DNA of 64,000 nucleotides from Mycobacterium sp. AZCC_0083 (GCF_014202335.1 NZ_JACHGP010000006.1:1-64000), one strand, 5' to 3'; positions 42,752-52,593 are shown, counted from the first letter of the stretch. Notes: generated by a model not told the origin, from the sequence alone. A program made the numbers and translations.

Positions 42752-44152
42752 TCATTGTTCCAGCGCCATCTGGTAGCGGCTTTCCTCGCGAGGATTGATC
42801 AGCCGGATGGGCAGCTGACGATGCCGCGGCGTGTCGATGAAGTTGCTTCGCAGCACTACCCGGCCCACACCGGGATGCGGACCGAGGTAGGTGGTGGCGT
42901 TGGGCCACGCCACCTTGGCTACTTGGCCGATGCGTGCGTTGATGAACCCAGCGAACTCGCGGAACTGCGGACCGAGGGTGACCACGGCGCCCGATGCGGC
43001 CGACCGCACGACGAACTGAGTGAACAGTCGCGCGTCGCCGAGATTGATGCTGACGTCGACGTCGTCGAACGGCATGTACACCGGGTACCGGTCGGCGGTC
43101 TCGCCGACCAGGACGCCAGCCGAGCCGATCGGCAGCTCGTAGTGCCGGTCGGTCAGCGGGCTCAGGCCCTGCAGTGCGGCCGCCCGCTGACCACCGAAGA
43201 GACACGAAAAGCCGCGCGGCGTAGACGGATTCGCCAGTGTCGTCAACAGCACCGTCGTCGTCGGGGCGGTTCCTGGACGCACCCGGACCCGAGTGATGGT
43301 GTGATCCGCGCGCGCCGACCACCAGACGTCCGGCCCACCGGCGGCCGTGTACGCCGCGGTGAAAGTGCTACGGCCCTTGATCGACGACCAGCTCTCGCGC
43401 TCGAAGCTGATCTCCGTCGCTCTGTCGAAGTCGTCGAAGCTGCGGCCACACCGCGCGTCGATTCCCTTGCTGGCCAACTGATCCGCGATCCGCGTCGTCG
43501 ACGAGACGAGGTATCGAGCCAATCCGGCGACGCCGGCTTCACGCCGCTGAGCAGCCTTTCTCGTCTCCTCGGGCAGCGCCCGGAGGACGATCCACGTGCG
43601 GCGGTTGGCAGGCGCCGGGTACGGCCCGACCACCTGCTCGTAGAGCGCCACGAGGCTCGACGGTGCGGTCTTGCCGACCCGGTATCCCGCCGAGACGATG
43701 TCGGCGTCCAGGTCGGGACTGTATGCGGCGATGAGCTGTTCGACGAGCCTGGTGTCGACGACATCGTCGGTATAGGCCTCGCCGGACACGATGACCGTGG
43801 GCGTGAAGGGCCGGGGTACCAGCTCGATCACCGAGATCAGGTGATCGTCCTGCCACCGCACCGCGACGTGATCGCCGGGAATCACGGTGGACCCGACGGC
43901 AGGCGCCGACGGGGGTTGCGGGGCGGTCTTGTAGCGTCGCCGCCAGGAGAAGATCGCCGTGAACCAGCCAGTGAGCCTGCGGCCACGCACGGTGAGCACC
44001 ACCGAGATCGCGATGATCACGGCAACCGTGACGCCCACCCAAAGTAGGTCCAGCGGAATGAAGATCGCGATCAACGCCGGAATCAGTACCGCCGCCCACA
44101 GCAGGTGACCGGTGGTGATGCGGAGGCCGAACTGCGCAAGGAATGCCTTCAT
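42752..44152 (-). CDS. eccE1: EccE1, ESX-1 core membrane component
   Basis: A 466-residue protein with two N-terminal membrane helices (about 14-52, LLWAAVLIPALIAIF and VGVTVAVIIAISVVL), then a cytosolic domain containing RRYKTAPQPPSAPAVGSTV. EccE borders the EccBCD complex. Its start overlaps the mycP1 stop by 4 bases; length close to Rv3882c (462). Confidence 0.93.
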   Translation of the reverse strand: MKAFLAQFGLRITTGHLLWAAVLIPALIAIFIPLDLLWVGVTVAVIIAISVVLTVRGRRLTGWFTAIFSWRRRYKTAPQPPSAPAVGSTVIPGDHVAVRWQDDHLISVIELVPRPFTPTVIVSGEAYTDDVVDTRLVEQLIAAYSPDLDADIVSAGYRVGKTAPSSLVALYEQVVGPYPAPANRRTWIVLRALPEETRKAAQRREAGVAGLARYLVSSTTRIADQLASKGIDARCGRSFDDFDRATEISFERESWSSIKGRSTFTAAYTAAGGPDVWWSARADHTITRVRVRPGTAPTTTVLLTTLANPSTPRGFSCLFGGQRAAALQGLSPLTDRHYELPIGSAGVLVGETADRYPVYMPFDDVDVSINLGDARLFTQFVVRSAASGAVVTLGPQFREFAGFINARIGQVAKVAWPNATTYLGPHPGVGRVVLRSNFIDTPRHRQLPIRLINPREESRYQMALEQ

Positions 44153-45498
44153 CGACGCCTCAGTGCGCGGCGGGCCATCGCGCCGATGCCGAGTATGACC
44201 GCCAGCGCGGCGCCGGTGATGACGACGATGGTGATCGGTCCCCGGTCCGGCGGTGGGATGTACACCGGCGGCGGCAGTTGTTTCACCTTGTACGGGATGG
44301 TCTTCGGGCCGGGCGGCACGTCCCAGGTCAGTGCGGCGACGGGATCGACGACACCCGCGCCGACGTAGTTGTCAACGCCCCCACCGGGATGCCGCGAGGT
44401 GGCGGTGATCCGGTTCATGATCTGAGCGGGGGTCAGGTCGGGGAACCGTTGCTTGAGCAGTGCGGCCAGGCCTGACACGTACGCCGCGGCGAACGACGTG
44501 CCGTTGATGGGGACGGGGCCGTCCTGGCCCTGCAGCGCGTTCACCGGGTTGCCGTCGTAACCGAGCGCGGTGATGTTCTCGGCAGGTGCAGCGGCACCGA
44601 CCCACGGGCCGGACATCGAGAACGTGCTCGGCTGGCCGTTCTGGGCGATGCCGCCGACCGTGAGCACCAGCGGCGAATACCACGCGGGCGAGACGATGGT
44701 CTGCACCTGCTTCCAGCCCCGCGGATCGGCCGGTATCGAGAGATCGGGCGGCGGGTTCTGATTGCAGTCCTGGCCGGTGTTGCCCGCTGCGACGACGATG
44801 ACGGCGCCCTTGACGTTGACCGCGTACTCGATCGCGGCGCCGAGGCCGGTCTCGTTGATGGGGCGGGTGATCTTGTAGCAGGCCGCCTCGCTGATGTTGA
44901 TCACCTGCGCGCCGAGGTTTGCCGCGTGCACGATCGACCGGGCAAGGCTGCGCAGCGAACCCGCGGTTTGCGTGGTGTTGGGGTCGTTCGGATCGCTGCG
45001 CGATCCCGTGGGCTGGAAGTTGTCCGACGTCTGGCGCAGCGAAAGGATGCGCGCGTCGGGAGCCACCCCGATGAAGCCGTCGGTGGGGCCGGGCCGCCCC
45101 GCGATGATCGATGCGGTGAGCGTGCCGTGCGAATCGCAATCGGACATTCCGTTGCCGCCTGCGTCGACGAAATCACCGCCGGGCAGAGCTGGCACGCGAG
45201 GTGATCCGTTCACGCCCGTGTCGATGACTGCGACAGTTACTCCCTGACCCGTTGCGAACTTCTGCGCATCGGCGAGCCGAAGGTAGTCGCTTGCCCACGG
45301 CTTGTCGGCGAAGTTGGCTCCGGGGAACACCGTCGGCGCCGAGCAGACCCGCCGTTGCTCAGTGGGCTGATCCGGACCCGTCTCATCAGGTGGCAGGGCC
45401 GCCGGATCGATCGTGGGCGGTTCGATCGCGAACGCAGCGGGTGCGCTCACCAACGCCAGGATCAGCGCAGCGAGAAGGACACCGATGCGACGCAGCAT
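44149..45498 (-). CDS. mycP1: MycP1, ESX-1 mycosin (subtilisin-like protease)
   Basis: A 449-residue membrane-anchored serine protease. Signal peptide 1-24, N-terminal extension wrapping the fold, catalytic Asp93 (VIDTGVN), His124 (DSHGTLTAS) and Ser335 (NGTSFAAAY), and a C-terminal helix at about 420-440 with a basic tail. MycP1 processes EspB and stabilises the ESX-1 channel. First gene of the minus-strand mycP1-eccE1-espB-espL set. Confidence 0.95.
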   Translation of the reverse strand: MLRRIGVLLAALILALVSAPAAFAIEPPTIDPAALPPDETGPDQPTEQRRVCSAPTVFPGANFADKPWASDYLRLADAQKFATGQGVTVAVIDTGVNGSPRVPALPGGDFVDAGGNGMSDCDSHGTLTASIIAGRPGPTDGFIGVAPDARILSLRQTSDNFQPTGSRSDPNDPNTTQTAGSLRSLARSIVHAANLGAQVINISEAACYKITRPINETGLGAAIEYAVNVKGAVIVVAAGNTGQDCNQNPPPDLSIPADPRGWKQVQTIVSPAWYSPLVLTVGGIAQNGQPSTFSMSGPWVGAAAPAENITALGYDGNPVNALQGQDGPVPINGTSFAAAYVSGLAALLKQRFPDLTPAQIMNRITATSRHPGGGVDNYVGAGVVDPVAALTWDVPPGPKTIPYKVKQLPPPVYIPPPDRGPITIVVITGAALAVILGIGAMARRALRRR

Positions 45499-45680
45499 TC
45501 GTCACCCCCCTCGACGACCAACGCATCCACGCTGTGCTGATTCCCCACCAGCAAACTCAAAAATGCGCGTTTTGCAGCGCATCCCCTGACGTCGAGCCCC
45601 CGGACCCTGTGCACTCGGCAATCCTAATGCCGAGTTGATGGGCCGAGTTCCGCTTTCTTGCCCGGGCTGTGGCGAACGGC

Positions 45681-45938
45681 TCAGGCGTCGAGGTCCTGCT
45701 GGACCAGCGAGGCAACGGTGTCGAGCGCTGCTGCGTCGTCAGAGGCCACGGTGACCTCGGCGCCGTTGCCGGCACCGAGGGTCATGATCATCAGCGCCGA
45801 GCCGGCGTCCACCGGCTCACCGCCGTCGAGGGACAGGGTCACCGGGACGCCGGCATTGAGCACGGCCTCGGCGATCACGGCAGCGGGGCGAGCGTGCAGT
45901 CCGATCGCGGATCCGACGATGACGGTCTTGGTGGGCAT
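45681..45938 (-). CDS. ptsH: HPr, phosphocarrier protein of the phosphotransferase system
   Basis: An 85-residue HPr. The active-site His15 lies in AIGLHARPAA; Ser47 is in the regulatory position (DAGSALMIM). It accepts phosphate from enzyme I and passes it to the IIA domain of FruA. GGAGAA precedes the ATG. Last gene of the fruR-fruK-fruA-ptsH group. Confidence 0.95.
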   Translation of the reverse strand: MPTKTVIVGSAIGLHARPAAVIAEAVLNAGVPVTLSLDGGEPVDAGSALMIMTLGAGNGAEVTVASDDAAALDTVASLVQQDLDA

Positions 45939-45972
45939 GGGTGGTTCTCCATTCTGTGGTGGGGTGACGATG

Positions 45973-47973
45973 TCAGGCGGCAACGAGTTCGGGGGACGTT
46001 CCCGAATCGGTCTTGGGCTTGGCGAACTGCTTGGCGGCGACGACGGCGACGGCGCCGACGGCGGTGCCCGCCGCCAAGGCAACGAGGAACCACGCCAGAT
46101 GCCCGATGGCGAAGAACACGAAGATGCCGCCGTGTGGCGCCTTGAGGGTCACGTCGAACGCCATGATCAACGCACCGGTCACCGCACCACCGGCCATCAT
46201 CGACGGAATGACGCGAAGCGGGTCGGCCGCGGCGAATGGAATCGCGCCCTCGGAGATGAACGAGGCACCGAGAAGCCATGCCGCGCGGCCGTTCTCGCGC
46301 TCGGGCTCGGTGAACAGGCCGGGTCGGACGGCTGAGGCGAGTGCCATCGCCAGCGGCGGGACCATGCCCGCAGCCATGACGGCCGCCATGATGCGCAGGG
46401 TGGACGGGTCCGCCACGTTCAGGCCGGCGGTGGCGAAGGCGTAGGCCGCCTTGTTGACCGGACCGCCGAGGTCGAAGCACATCATCAGGCCGAGGATGAC
46501 GCCAAGCAGGATCACCGAGCTGCCGGAAAGACCGCCGAGCCAGCTGGTCAGCCCGGAGGTAACCGCGGCCAGCGGACGGCCGAGCAACAGGAACATCAGC
46601 AGGCCGACGACGAGCGAGGCGACCAGCGGAATGATCACCACCGGCATCAGGCCCCGCAGCCAGCGGGGGACGTCGATTCGGCTGATCCACAGCGCGGTGA
46701 ATCCGGCGATGAGGCCGCCGACGATGCCGCCGATGAAGCCACCGCCGACGAAGACCGCCACCGCTCCCGCAGTGAATCCCGGTGCAATGCCGGGGCGGTC
46801 GGCGATCGCGAACGCGATGTAACCCGCAAGGGCGGGTACCAGGAAGGAGAACGCGAGCCCGCCAAGGGTGAACAACACCGCGCCGAGGTATTGAACGAAA
46901 CCGCCCGACGGCAGGTTGGTCAGCGAGTTGGTGGTGGCGATGATGTTGCCGAGCGACTGCGTCGCGCCTTCGGGCTTGTTGGCGATGTCGTATCCGGCGA
47001 AGAGGAAGCCGAGCGCGATGAGCAGACCGCCCGCCGCCACGAATGGAATCATGTAGCTGACGCCCGTCAGCAGAATCTGCCGGGTGCGGGTGCCCCACCC
47101 GACTCCGCCGGACGCCGACGGGCCGGACGACGACGATGCGCCTGCCACGCCCTCCACCCGCGCTGCATTCGGATTGTCAGCGGCCGCAAGTGCTTCGGCG
47201 ACCATCTTGTCGGGCTCGTTGATCGCACGCTTGACCCCGGACGCGATGACCGGCTTGCCCGCGAAGCGACCTCTGTCCTTCACTCCGACGTCGGTGGCGA
47301 AGATGACGGCGGCCGCGCCGGCGATGGTGTCGGCGGGCAGCGGCGTGCTGCCTGACGAGCCCTGTGTCTCGACCTGCAGATCGACGCCGGCCTTCTTGCC
47401 CGCGGCGACAAGGGAATCGGCGGCCATGTAGGTGTGTGCGATGCCGGTCGGGCAGGCAGTGACGGCGACGATCGTCCGCTTCTCCTCCTCGACCACCGGC
47501 GCCGCTGCGACGGGCGTGGCGGGAGCGGGGTTGACCACACCTTCGACCAGGTCGACCACCTCAGCGGCCGACGACGCGTTGCGTAGCGACTCGATGAAGT
47601 CCTTGCGCACCAGCGCCCGGGCCAGGCTGGACAGCAGCTTCAGGTGTTCGGAGCCACCGGATTCCGGCGCCGCGATCAGGAAGGCCAGGTCGGCGGGCCC
47701 GTCGGGAGCGCCGAAATCGACCGGGGGCGACAGCCGGGCGACGCCGATGGTGGCGTCGTCGACGTAGGGGGAGCGGCAGTGCGGGATGGCGATGCCGCCG
47801 GGCAGTCCGGTGGCCGACTGCGCCTCGCGCGCCATCGCGGCGGCGACCAGGCCCGCACGATCGGTGGTGCGGCCCGCGGCGGCGAGTCGATCGGCGAGCA
47901 GGCCGATGACGGCTTCCCTGCCGCCGCCGGCGTCGACGTCGAGGGCGACCAGGTCGGTGGTGGTGATGGACAT
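45973..47973 (-). CDS. fruA: Fructose-specific PTS transporter, fused IIA-IIB-IIC
   Basis: A 666-residue fused permease. IIA carries His65 in IAIPHCRSPY, IIB carries Cys174 in VTACPTGIAHTYMA, and a Ser/Gly linker leads to IIC with about eight to nine membrane helices (from residue about 305). It imports fructose as fructose-1-phosphate. ATG at 47973 was chosen because the IIA domain begins there; the open frame runs further upstream through fruK. 34 bp to ptsH. Confidence 0.95.
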   Translation of the reverse strand: MSITTTDLVALDVDAGGGREAVIGLLADRLAAAGRTTDRAGLVAAAMAREAQSATGLPGGIAIPHCRSPYVDDATIGVARLSPPVDFGAPDGPADLAFLIAAPESGGSEHLKLLSSLARALVRKDFIESLRNASSAAEVVDLVEGVVNPAPATPVAAAPVVEEEKRTIVAVTACPTGIAHTYMAADSLVAAGKKAGVDLQVETQGSSGSTPLPADTIAGAAAVIFATDVGVKDRGRFAGKPVIASGVKRAINEPDKMVAEALAAADNPNAARVEGVAGASSSSGPSASGGVGWGTRTRQILLTGVSYMIPFVAAGGLLIALGFLFAGYDIANKPEGATQSLGNIIATTNSLTNLPSGGFVQYLGAVLFTLGGLAFSFLVPALAGYIAFAIADRPGIAPGFTAGAVAVFVGGGFIGGIVGGLIAGFTALWISRIDVPRWLRGLMPVVIIPLVASLVVGLLMFLLLGRPLAAVTSGLTSWLGGLSGSSVILLGVILGLMMCFDLGGPVNKAAYAFATAGLNVADPSTLRIMAAVMAAGMVPPLAMALASAVRPGLFTEPERENGRAAWLLGASFISEGAIPFAAADPLRVIPSMMAGGAVTGALIMAFDVTLKAPHGGIFVFFAIGHLAWFLVALAAGTAVGAVAVVAAKQFAKPKTDSGTSPELVAA

Positions 47974-47992
47974 CTCGCTACTTTCTGATGGG

Positions 47993-48970
47993 TTACGGTC
48001 GAATGGATTGGGGTGTAATCGCATACACCCGAACGGCTTTGAGGTCGATCTGCGATGGTGATGGCAGTGCCGACCCGGGCAAAGCGGCCGCCGCGCTGCC
48101 ATAGGCGACGGCCATCTGAAGTCGTTGTGGCGGCTCCGCCCCGCCGACTTCGGCACGCAGGTAGCCAGCCAGCGAGCTGTCCCCCGCGCCGACCGTGCTG
48201 CGCGGCGTGATCGGCGGGGGCGTCGCCATCCAGGCCCCCGTCTGGTCGACGAGCACCGCGCCCGCCGCGCCGAGAGTGACCAGCACCGTGCGGGCACCCA
48301 GCTCGATGAGCCGCTGCGCGGCCAGCACCACGGGTTCCGGATCGCCTGATGCGGCGGCACTTTCGAGCGTCTCAGGCGAGGCACCGACCAGCCCCGCGAG
48401 CTCCTCGGCGTTGGGCTTGATGACGTCGGGGGCGGCGCGGTTGAACGATGCGGCCAGGGCGTCGAGCGGACGCTCGGAAGTGTCGACCGCGACCTTGCAG
48501 GCGGCGGACGCCAGCGTGGCGACGATCTCGGTGTACCAGTCGTCGGGCATGCCCGGCGGTAGGGAGCCCGACAGCACCACCCACGACGCGCTTGCGGCGG
48601 CATCGACGACGGCCTGGGTCAGGGCGTTGCGTGCGGAGTCGTCGAGCGTCGCACCCGGCTCGTTCAGTTTGGTCGTGGTGCCGTCGGATTCGGTGATCGT
48701 CAGGTTGGTGCGGACGGTGCCCGTCACAGGAACGCACCGGAACGCCACGCGGCTGGATTGCAGGGCCGCGACGATGGGGTCGGTGTCGGCGGCGGGCAGG
48801 ACGGCGACGGACTCCACGCCCGCCAGTGTGAGGGCGCGGGCCACGTTGACGCCCTTGCCGCCGGGTTCGGTCGTGGCGGAGGTGATTCGGTGCACCGCGC
48901 CGCGCGTCAGCGGTGTGCCGAGCGTGACGGTGCGGTCGATGCTCGGGTTGGGAGTGACGGTGACGATCAC
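47993..48970 (-). CDS. fruK: 1-phosphofructokinase
   Basis: A 325-residue PfkB-family kinase: IVTVTPNPSIDRTV, GGKGVNVARAL, and the ATP/catalytic signature TVGAGDSSLAGYL near residue 265. It phosphorylates fructose-1-phosphate to fructose-1,6-bisphosphate. The start overlaps the fruR stop by 4 bases; 19 bp precede fruA. Confidence 0.94.
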   Translation of the reverse strand: MIVTVTPNPSIDRTVTLGTPLTRGAVHRITSATTEPGGKGVNVARALTLAGVESVAVLPAADTDPIVAALQSSRVAFRCVPVTGTVRTNLTITESDGTTTKLNEPGATLDDSARNALTQAVVDAAASASWVVLSGSLPPGMPDDWYTEIVATLASAACKVAVDTSERPLDALAASFNRAAPDVIKPNAEELAGLVGASPETLESAAASGDPEPVVLAAQRLIELGARTVLVTLGAAGAVLVDQTGAWMATPPPITPRSTVGAGDSSLAGYLRAEVGGAEPPQRLQMAVAYGSAAAALPGSALPSPSQIDLKAVRVYAITPQSIRP

Positions 48971-49746
48971 GAGGGATCCTCCGCGATGACGACCTCGACG
49001 CCTTCGTCGGTGAGCATCGTGCGATCGGCATCGCCGATCTCACTGTCGGTGATGAGGGTGTCCACACTCGAGATCGGTGCGAAGCTGACGAAGTCCTCGC
49101 GGCCGACCTTGGTGGAGTCGGCGGCCACCACGACGTAGTTGGCGCACCGGACCATGGCGCGCTTGACCGCGGCTTCCTCACTATCGGGTGTGGAAAGTCC
49201 GTGCCGCGCGCTGATCGCGTTGGTGCCGATGAAGGCGATGTCGACCCGCATGGAGTCGAGCACCCGCAGCGCCTGCTCGCCGACCGCCGCCTGGGTGATG
49301 CCGCGGACCCGGCCGCCGAGCACCTGCAGCGACACCGAGGGGAAGGCAGCCAACCGGGCGGCGATGGGTACCGAGTTGGTGACGACGACGAGTTCCCGGT
49401 CGGTCGGCATCAGGCCCGCGATGCGCGCGGTGGTGGTCCCTGCGTCCAACAGGACGCTTGCCCCGCTCAACGGGAAGAACTCGGTCGCAGCGGCGGCGAT
49501 GGCGTCCTTGTAATCCGCGCGGGTGGACTCCCGCTCGCCGACGCCCGGCTCGACGAGGTGCAGGGCGCGCATGGGAACCGCGCCGCCGTGTACCCGGCGC
49601 ACGACGCCGGCCTTGTCGAGGACGGCGAGGTCGCGGCGGACGGTCTCGGTGGTGACGTCGTAGGCCTTGGCCAGTTCGGCAACCGAGGCGCGGCCCTTGC
49701 TGATCACCATGGCGGCGATCGCGTCTTGGCGCTCTTCGGCGTACAT
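48967..49746 (-). CDS. fruR: DeoR-family repressor of the fructose operon
   Basis: A 259-residue DeoR regulator. HTH at 3-57 (RQDAIAAMVISKGRASVAEL, VTTETVRRDLAVLDKAG), then a sugar-phosphate-binding domain (LLDAGTTTARIAGLMP, IGTNAISARHGLSTPD). Fructose-1-phosphate or the bisphosphate is the likely inducer. First gene of the operon and divergent from ptsI, so it probably controls both. Confidence 0.9.
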   Translation of the reverse strand: MYAEERQDAIAAMVISKGRASVAELAKAYDVTTETVRRDLAVLDKAGVVRRVHGGAVPMRALHLVEPGVGERESTRADYKDAIAAAATEFFPLSGASVLLDAGTTTARIAGLMPTDRELVVVTNSVPIAARLAAFPSVSLQVLGGRVRGITQAAVGEQALRVLDSMRVDIAFIGTNAISARHGLSTPDSEEAAVKRAMVRCANYVVVAADSTKVGREDFVSFAPISSVDTLITDSEIGDADRTMLTDEGVEVVIAEDPS

Positions 49747-49810
49747 GACCCTCCGGTTGTGTTGGAAACCAACTTTGTGAATGTTGATATGTGTTGTTTT
49801 ACCCCTGACT

Positions 49811-49848
49811 GTGTTGACTTGTCAATCGATTCTTGTAACCTGGTTCAC
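49811..49848 (+). promoter_or_regulatory. ptsI promoter with overlapping operator
   Basis: TTGACT at 49814-49819 and TAACCT at 49836-49841, 16 bp apart, form a good housekeeping promoter. The predicted start of transcription falls at the ptsI ATG (49849), implying a leaderless mRNA. The palindrome TTGAC-TT-GTCAA (49814-49825) covers the -35 box, a natural repressor site. TGTTG motifs recur to the left towards fruR. Confidence 0.7.
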
Positions 49849-51534
49849 ATGACCACGCCATCTTCGACGACGTCACTTCGCGTACTGAACGGGGTCCCGG
49901 CGGTGGGCGGGGTGCAATATGCGCCGGTGATCCGACCGGGCGCGCGCCCCCGGATCAACGACGGTCCGGTCGCCGAACTGGCTGAAGCGGACCGACCCGC
50001 CGAGGTGGCCCGATTCACCGCGGCCGCCGCAGCGGTGGCCGAACGGCTGCGCGCGCGAGCCGGGCACGCCACTGGCGTCGCCTCGGAGGTGCTGGCCACC
50101 ACCGCCACACTGGCGCAGGACCGGGCCTGGCTGGGGGACGCCGAGAAGCGGATCAGTGCCGGCACTCCCGCGGTGCAGGCAGTCGCGGGCGCGATCGACA
50201 AGATCGCGGCGATGTTCACCCAGATCGGCGGGATGATGGCCGAACGGGTCACCGACCTGCGCGACGTCCGTGATCGCGTCATCGCCGACCTCAGCGGGCT
50301 GCCCGAACCCGGCGTGCCGGTACCCGACGTGCCGTCGATCCTGTGCGCCGAGGACCTGGCGCCGGTCGATACTGCGGGTCTGGACGCCGCACTCGTCGTC
50401 GCGCTCGCCACCACCCTCGGCGGCCCGACCAGCCACACCGCGATCATCGCCCGCCAGCTCGGCATCCCCTGCGTCGTCGCCGTCATCGGTCTCGACGAGG
50501 TGCCTGTCGGCACGATGGTGATGGTCGACGGCACGCTCGGCACCATCACCGTCGAGCCCGACGCCCACGCCGCGGCCGAGGCCGTCGCGGTGGCGCGGCA
50601 AGAGGCCGACCTCGCAAAGGGCTGGACGGGCCCGGGCGCCACCGCCGACGGACACATCGTCGCGATCCTTGCCAATGTCCAGGACGGCGCCTCCGCCCGG
50701 TTGGCGCGCGAGACTCCGGCGGAGGGCATCGGGCTGTTCCGCACCGAATTGTGCTTCCTCAACCGGGATACCGAGCCCTCGGTCGACGAGCAGGCGCAGA
50801 TCTACGGCGACGTGCTCGAGGCGTTCGACGGCCACAAGGTGGTGATCCGGACACTCGATGCGGGGTCGGACAAACCGCTGAAGTTCGTCGGCCATCCGGA
50901 TGAGGCGAACCCCGCCATGGGGGTGCGTGGCATCCGCATCGCCGAGGCCAACCCCGCCATCCTGACCAGGCAGCTGGAGGCGATCGCCGCGGCGGCACAA
51001 CGGACGGGCAGCGCGCCGTGGGTGATGGCACCTATGATCGCGACGCCTGCAGAGGCGGAAGCCTTTGCCGTACAGACCCGTTCGTACGGTCTGACGCCGG
51101 GCGTGATGATCGAGGTGCCCGCCGCCGCACTGCTCGCCGACCGGATCCTCGCCCACGTCGACTTCCTGTCGATCGGGACCAACGACCTGACCCAGTACAC
51201 GATGGCCGCCGACCGGATGTCGGCCGAACTCGCGACGCTGACGGACCCGTGGCAGCCCGCGGTGCTGGCGCTGGTCGCCACGGCGGCGAATGCTGGTGCC
51301 GCGGTGAACAAGCCGGTCGGGGTTTGCGGTGAGGCCGCCGCCGATCCGCTGCTGGCGTGCGTGCTGGTCGGCCTCGGGGTGTCGTCGCTGTCTGCGGCCG
51401 CGGCGGCGGTCGGGGGCGTCGGTGCGAAACTCGCCACGGTCACCCTCGCGCAATGCCGGGCCGCGGCCGATGCCGCGTTGGCGACGGCCAGTGCCGCCGA
51501 TGCGCGGGCAGCGGCGATCGCCGCCTTGGCCTAG
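49849..51534 (+). CDS. ptsI: PTS enzyme I (phosphoenolpyruvate-protein phosphotransferase)
   Basis: A 561-residue enzyme I. Active-site His196 sits in GGPTSHTAIIARQLGIP. The PEP-binding barrel shows GIGLFRTELCFLNRD, MGVRGIRIAEANPAI and SIGTNDLTQYTMAADR. It transfers phosphate from PEP to HPr. ATG at 49849 matches the domain start and the predicted transcription start; no ribosome site is needed for a leaderless mRNA. Confidence 0.95.
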   Translation: MTTPSSTTSLRVLNGVPAVGGVQYAPVIRPGARPRINDGPVAELAEADRPAEVARFTAAAAAVAERLRARAGHATGVASEVLATTATLAQDRAWLGDAEKRISAGTPAVQAVAGAIDKIAAMFTQIGGMMAERVTDLRDVRDRVIADLSGLPEPGVPVPDVPSILCAEDLAPVDTAGLDAALVVALATTLGGPTSHTAIIARQLGIPCVVAVIGLDEVPVGTMVMVDGTLGTITVEPDAHAAAEAVAVARQEADLAKGWTGPGATADGHIVAILANVQDGASARLARETPAEGIGLFRTELCFLNRDTEPSVDEQAQIYGDVLEAFDGHKVVIRTLDAGSDKPLKFVGHPDEANPAMGVRGIRIAEANPAILTRQLEAIAAAAQRTGSAPWVMAPMIATPAEAEAFAVQTRSYGLTPGVMIEVPAAALLADRILAHVDFLSIGTNDLTQYTMAADRMSAELATLTDPWQPAVLALVATAANAGAAVNKPVGVCGEAAADPLLACVLVGLGVSSLSAAAAAVGGVGAKLATVTLAQCRAAADAALATASAADARAAAIAALA

Positions 51535-51562
51535 CGGGCCTGCTCGCGGAGGCATGCGGAAT

Positions 51563-51584
51563 TAATCGGACCGTAGTCCGGTTA
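51563..51584. promoter_or_regulatory. Palindromic operator upstream of the second pirin gene
   Basis: Dyad TAATCGGAC (51563-51571) and GTCCGGTTA (51576-51584) around CGTA; eight of nine positions are complementary, with CGGAC/GTCCG perfect. It lies about 32 bp before the pirin start, in promoter position. Confidence 0.6.
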
Positions 51585-51615
51585 CCTTGGATACGCTACG
51601 ACCAAGGAGGATCCG

Positions 51616-52593
51616 ATGCCGGCCATCACCGCCGACACGCTCACCCTGCCCCGGGTCTCCGGACCCGCAGCCTCGGACACCGAGCGCCCAGTGCGCTCGA
51701 TCACCACCGGCCCGCGGGGCTACGAGGGCGAGGGCTTCCCCGTCGTCCGCGCCTTCGCGGGCGTCAGCGCCGCCGACCTCGATCCGTTCGTCCACATGGA
51801 CCAGATGGGCGAGATCGAGTACCAGCCCGGCGAGCCGCGCGGCACCGATTGGCACCCGCACCGCGGCTTCGAGACCGTCACCTACATGATCGACGGCCGT
51901 TTCGCACACCAGGATTCGCATGGCGGCGGTGGCCTCATCACCGACGGCGCCACCCAGTGGATGACGGCCGGCTCGGGCATCCTGCACATCGAGACCCCGC
52001 CCGCCGAACTCGTCGAGAGCGGCGGCACCTTCCACGGCATCCAGCTGTGGGTGAACCTGCCCAAGAAGGACAAGTTCGCCGCTCCCAGATACCAGGCCAT
52101 CGAAGGTGGCGAGGTCAGGCTGTTGTCGTCCGAGGACGGCGGCGCGCTGGTGCGCGTGATCGCAGGCGAGATCGGGGACGGTCAGCCAGGACCTGGTTCG
52201 ACGTACACGCCCATCACGTTCGCGCACGCAACCATCGAGCCCGGAGCGCGGCTGAACATCCCGTGGAACCGCGACTTCAACGCGCTCGTCTACGTGCTGT
52301 CCGGCCGTGGCACGGTCGGGCCCGTCGCGCATCCGATCAAGCAGGGTCAGTTGGCGGTGTTCGGTCCTGGCGACCGAATCTCGGTCAACGCCGCGGACGG
52401 CCAGGACTCGAACCGTCCCGCACTGGAAGTGCTGATCCTGGGCGGCAAGCCGATTCGCGAGCCGGTCTTCCACTACGGACCGTTCGTGATGAACTCCAAG
52501 GCGGAGTTGGTTCAGGCGATGGAGGACTTCAACGCGGGCAAGTTCGGCGCCATCCCGCCGAACGCGCTGATGCCGCACACCTCAGGCCGCTAG
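51616..52593 (+). CDS. Pirin-family protein
   Basis: A 325-residue bicupin with the metal-binding sequence DWHPHRGFETVTYMIDGRFA in the N-terminal cupin and a C-terminal pirin_C domain (FNALVYVLSGRGTVGPVAHP). AAGGAGG lies just before the ATG. Function as quercetinase or redox sensor is unproven. The stop codon shares bases with that of the FUSC gene on the other strand (CTAG at 52590-52593). It is a different subtype from the pirin at 19528. Confidence 0.9.
   Translation: MPAITADTLTLPRVSGPAASDTERPVRSITTGPRGYEGEGFPVVRAFAGVSAADLDPFVHMDQMGEIEYQPGEPRGTDWHPHRGFETVTYMIDGRFAHQDSHGGGGLITDGATQWMTAGSGILHIETPPAELVESGGTFHGIQLWVNLPKKDKFAAPRYQAIEGGEVRLLSSEDGGALVRVIAGEIGDGQPGPGSTYTPITFAHATIEPGARLNIPWNRDFNALVYVLSGRGTVGPVAHPIKQGQLAVFGPGDRISVNAADGQDSNRPALEVLILGGKPIREPVFHYGPFVMNSKAELVQAMEDFNAGKFGAIPPNALMPHTSGR

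Noticed and set aside
42365..44047. 560-codon plus-strand frame opposite espB and eccE1
   Set aside because: Product is Arg-rich without recognisable domain; the minus-strand genes are clear ESX-1 components.
49873..51555. 560-codon open frame opposite ptsI
   Set aside because: Shadow frame in high-GC DNA; ptsI has all active-site motifs.
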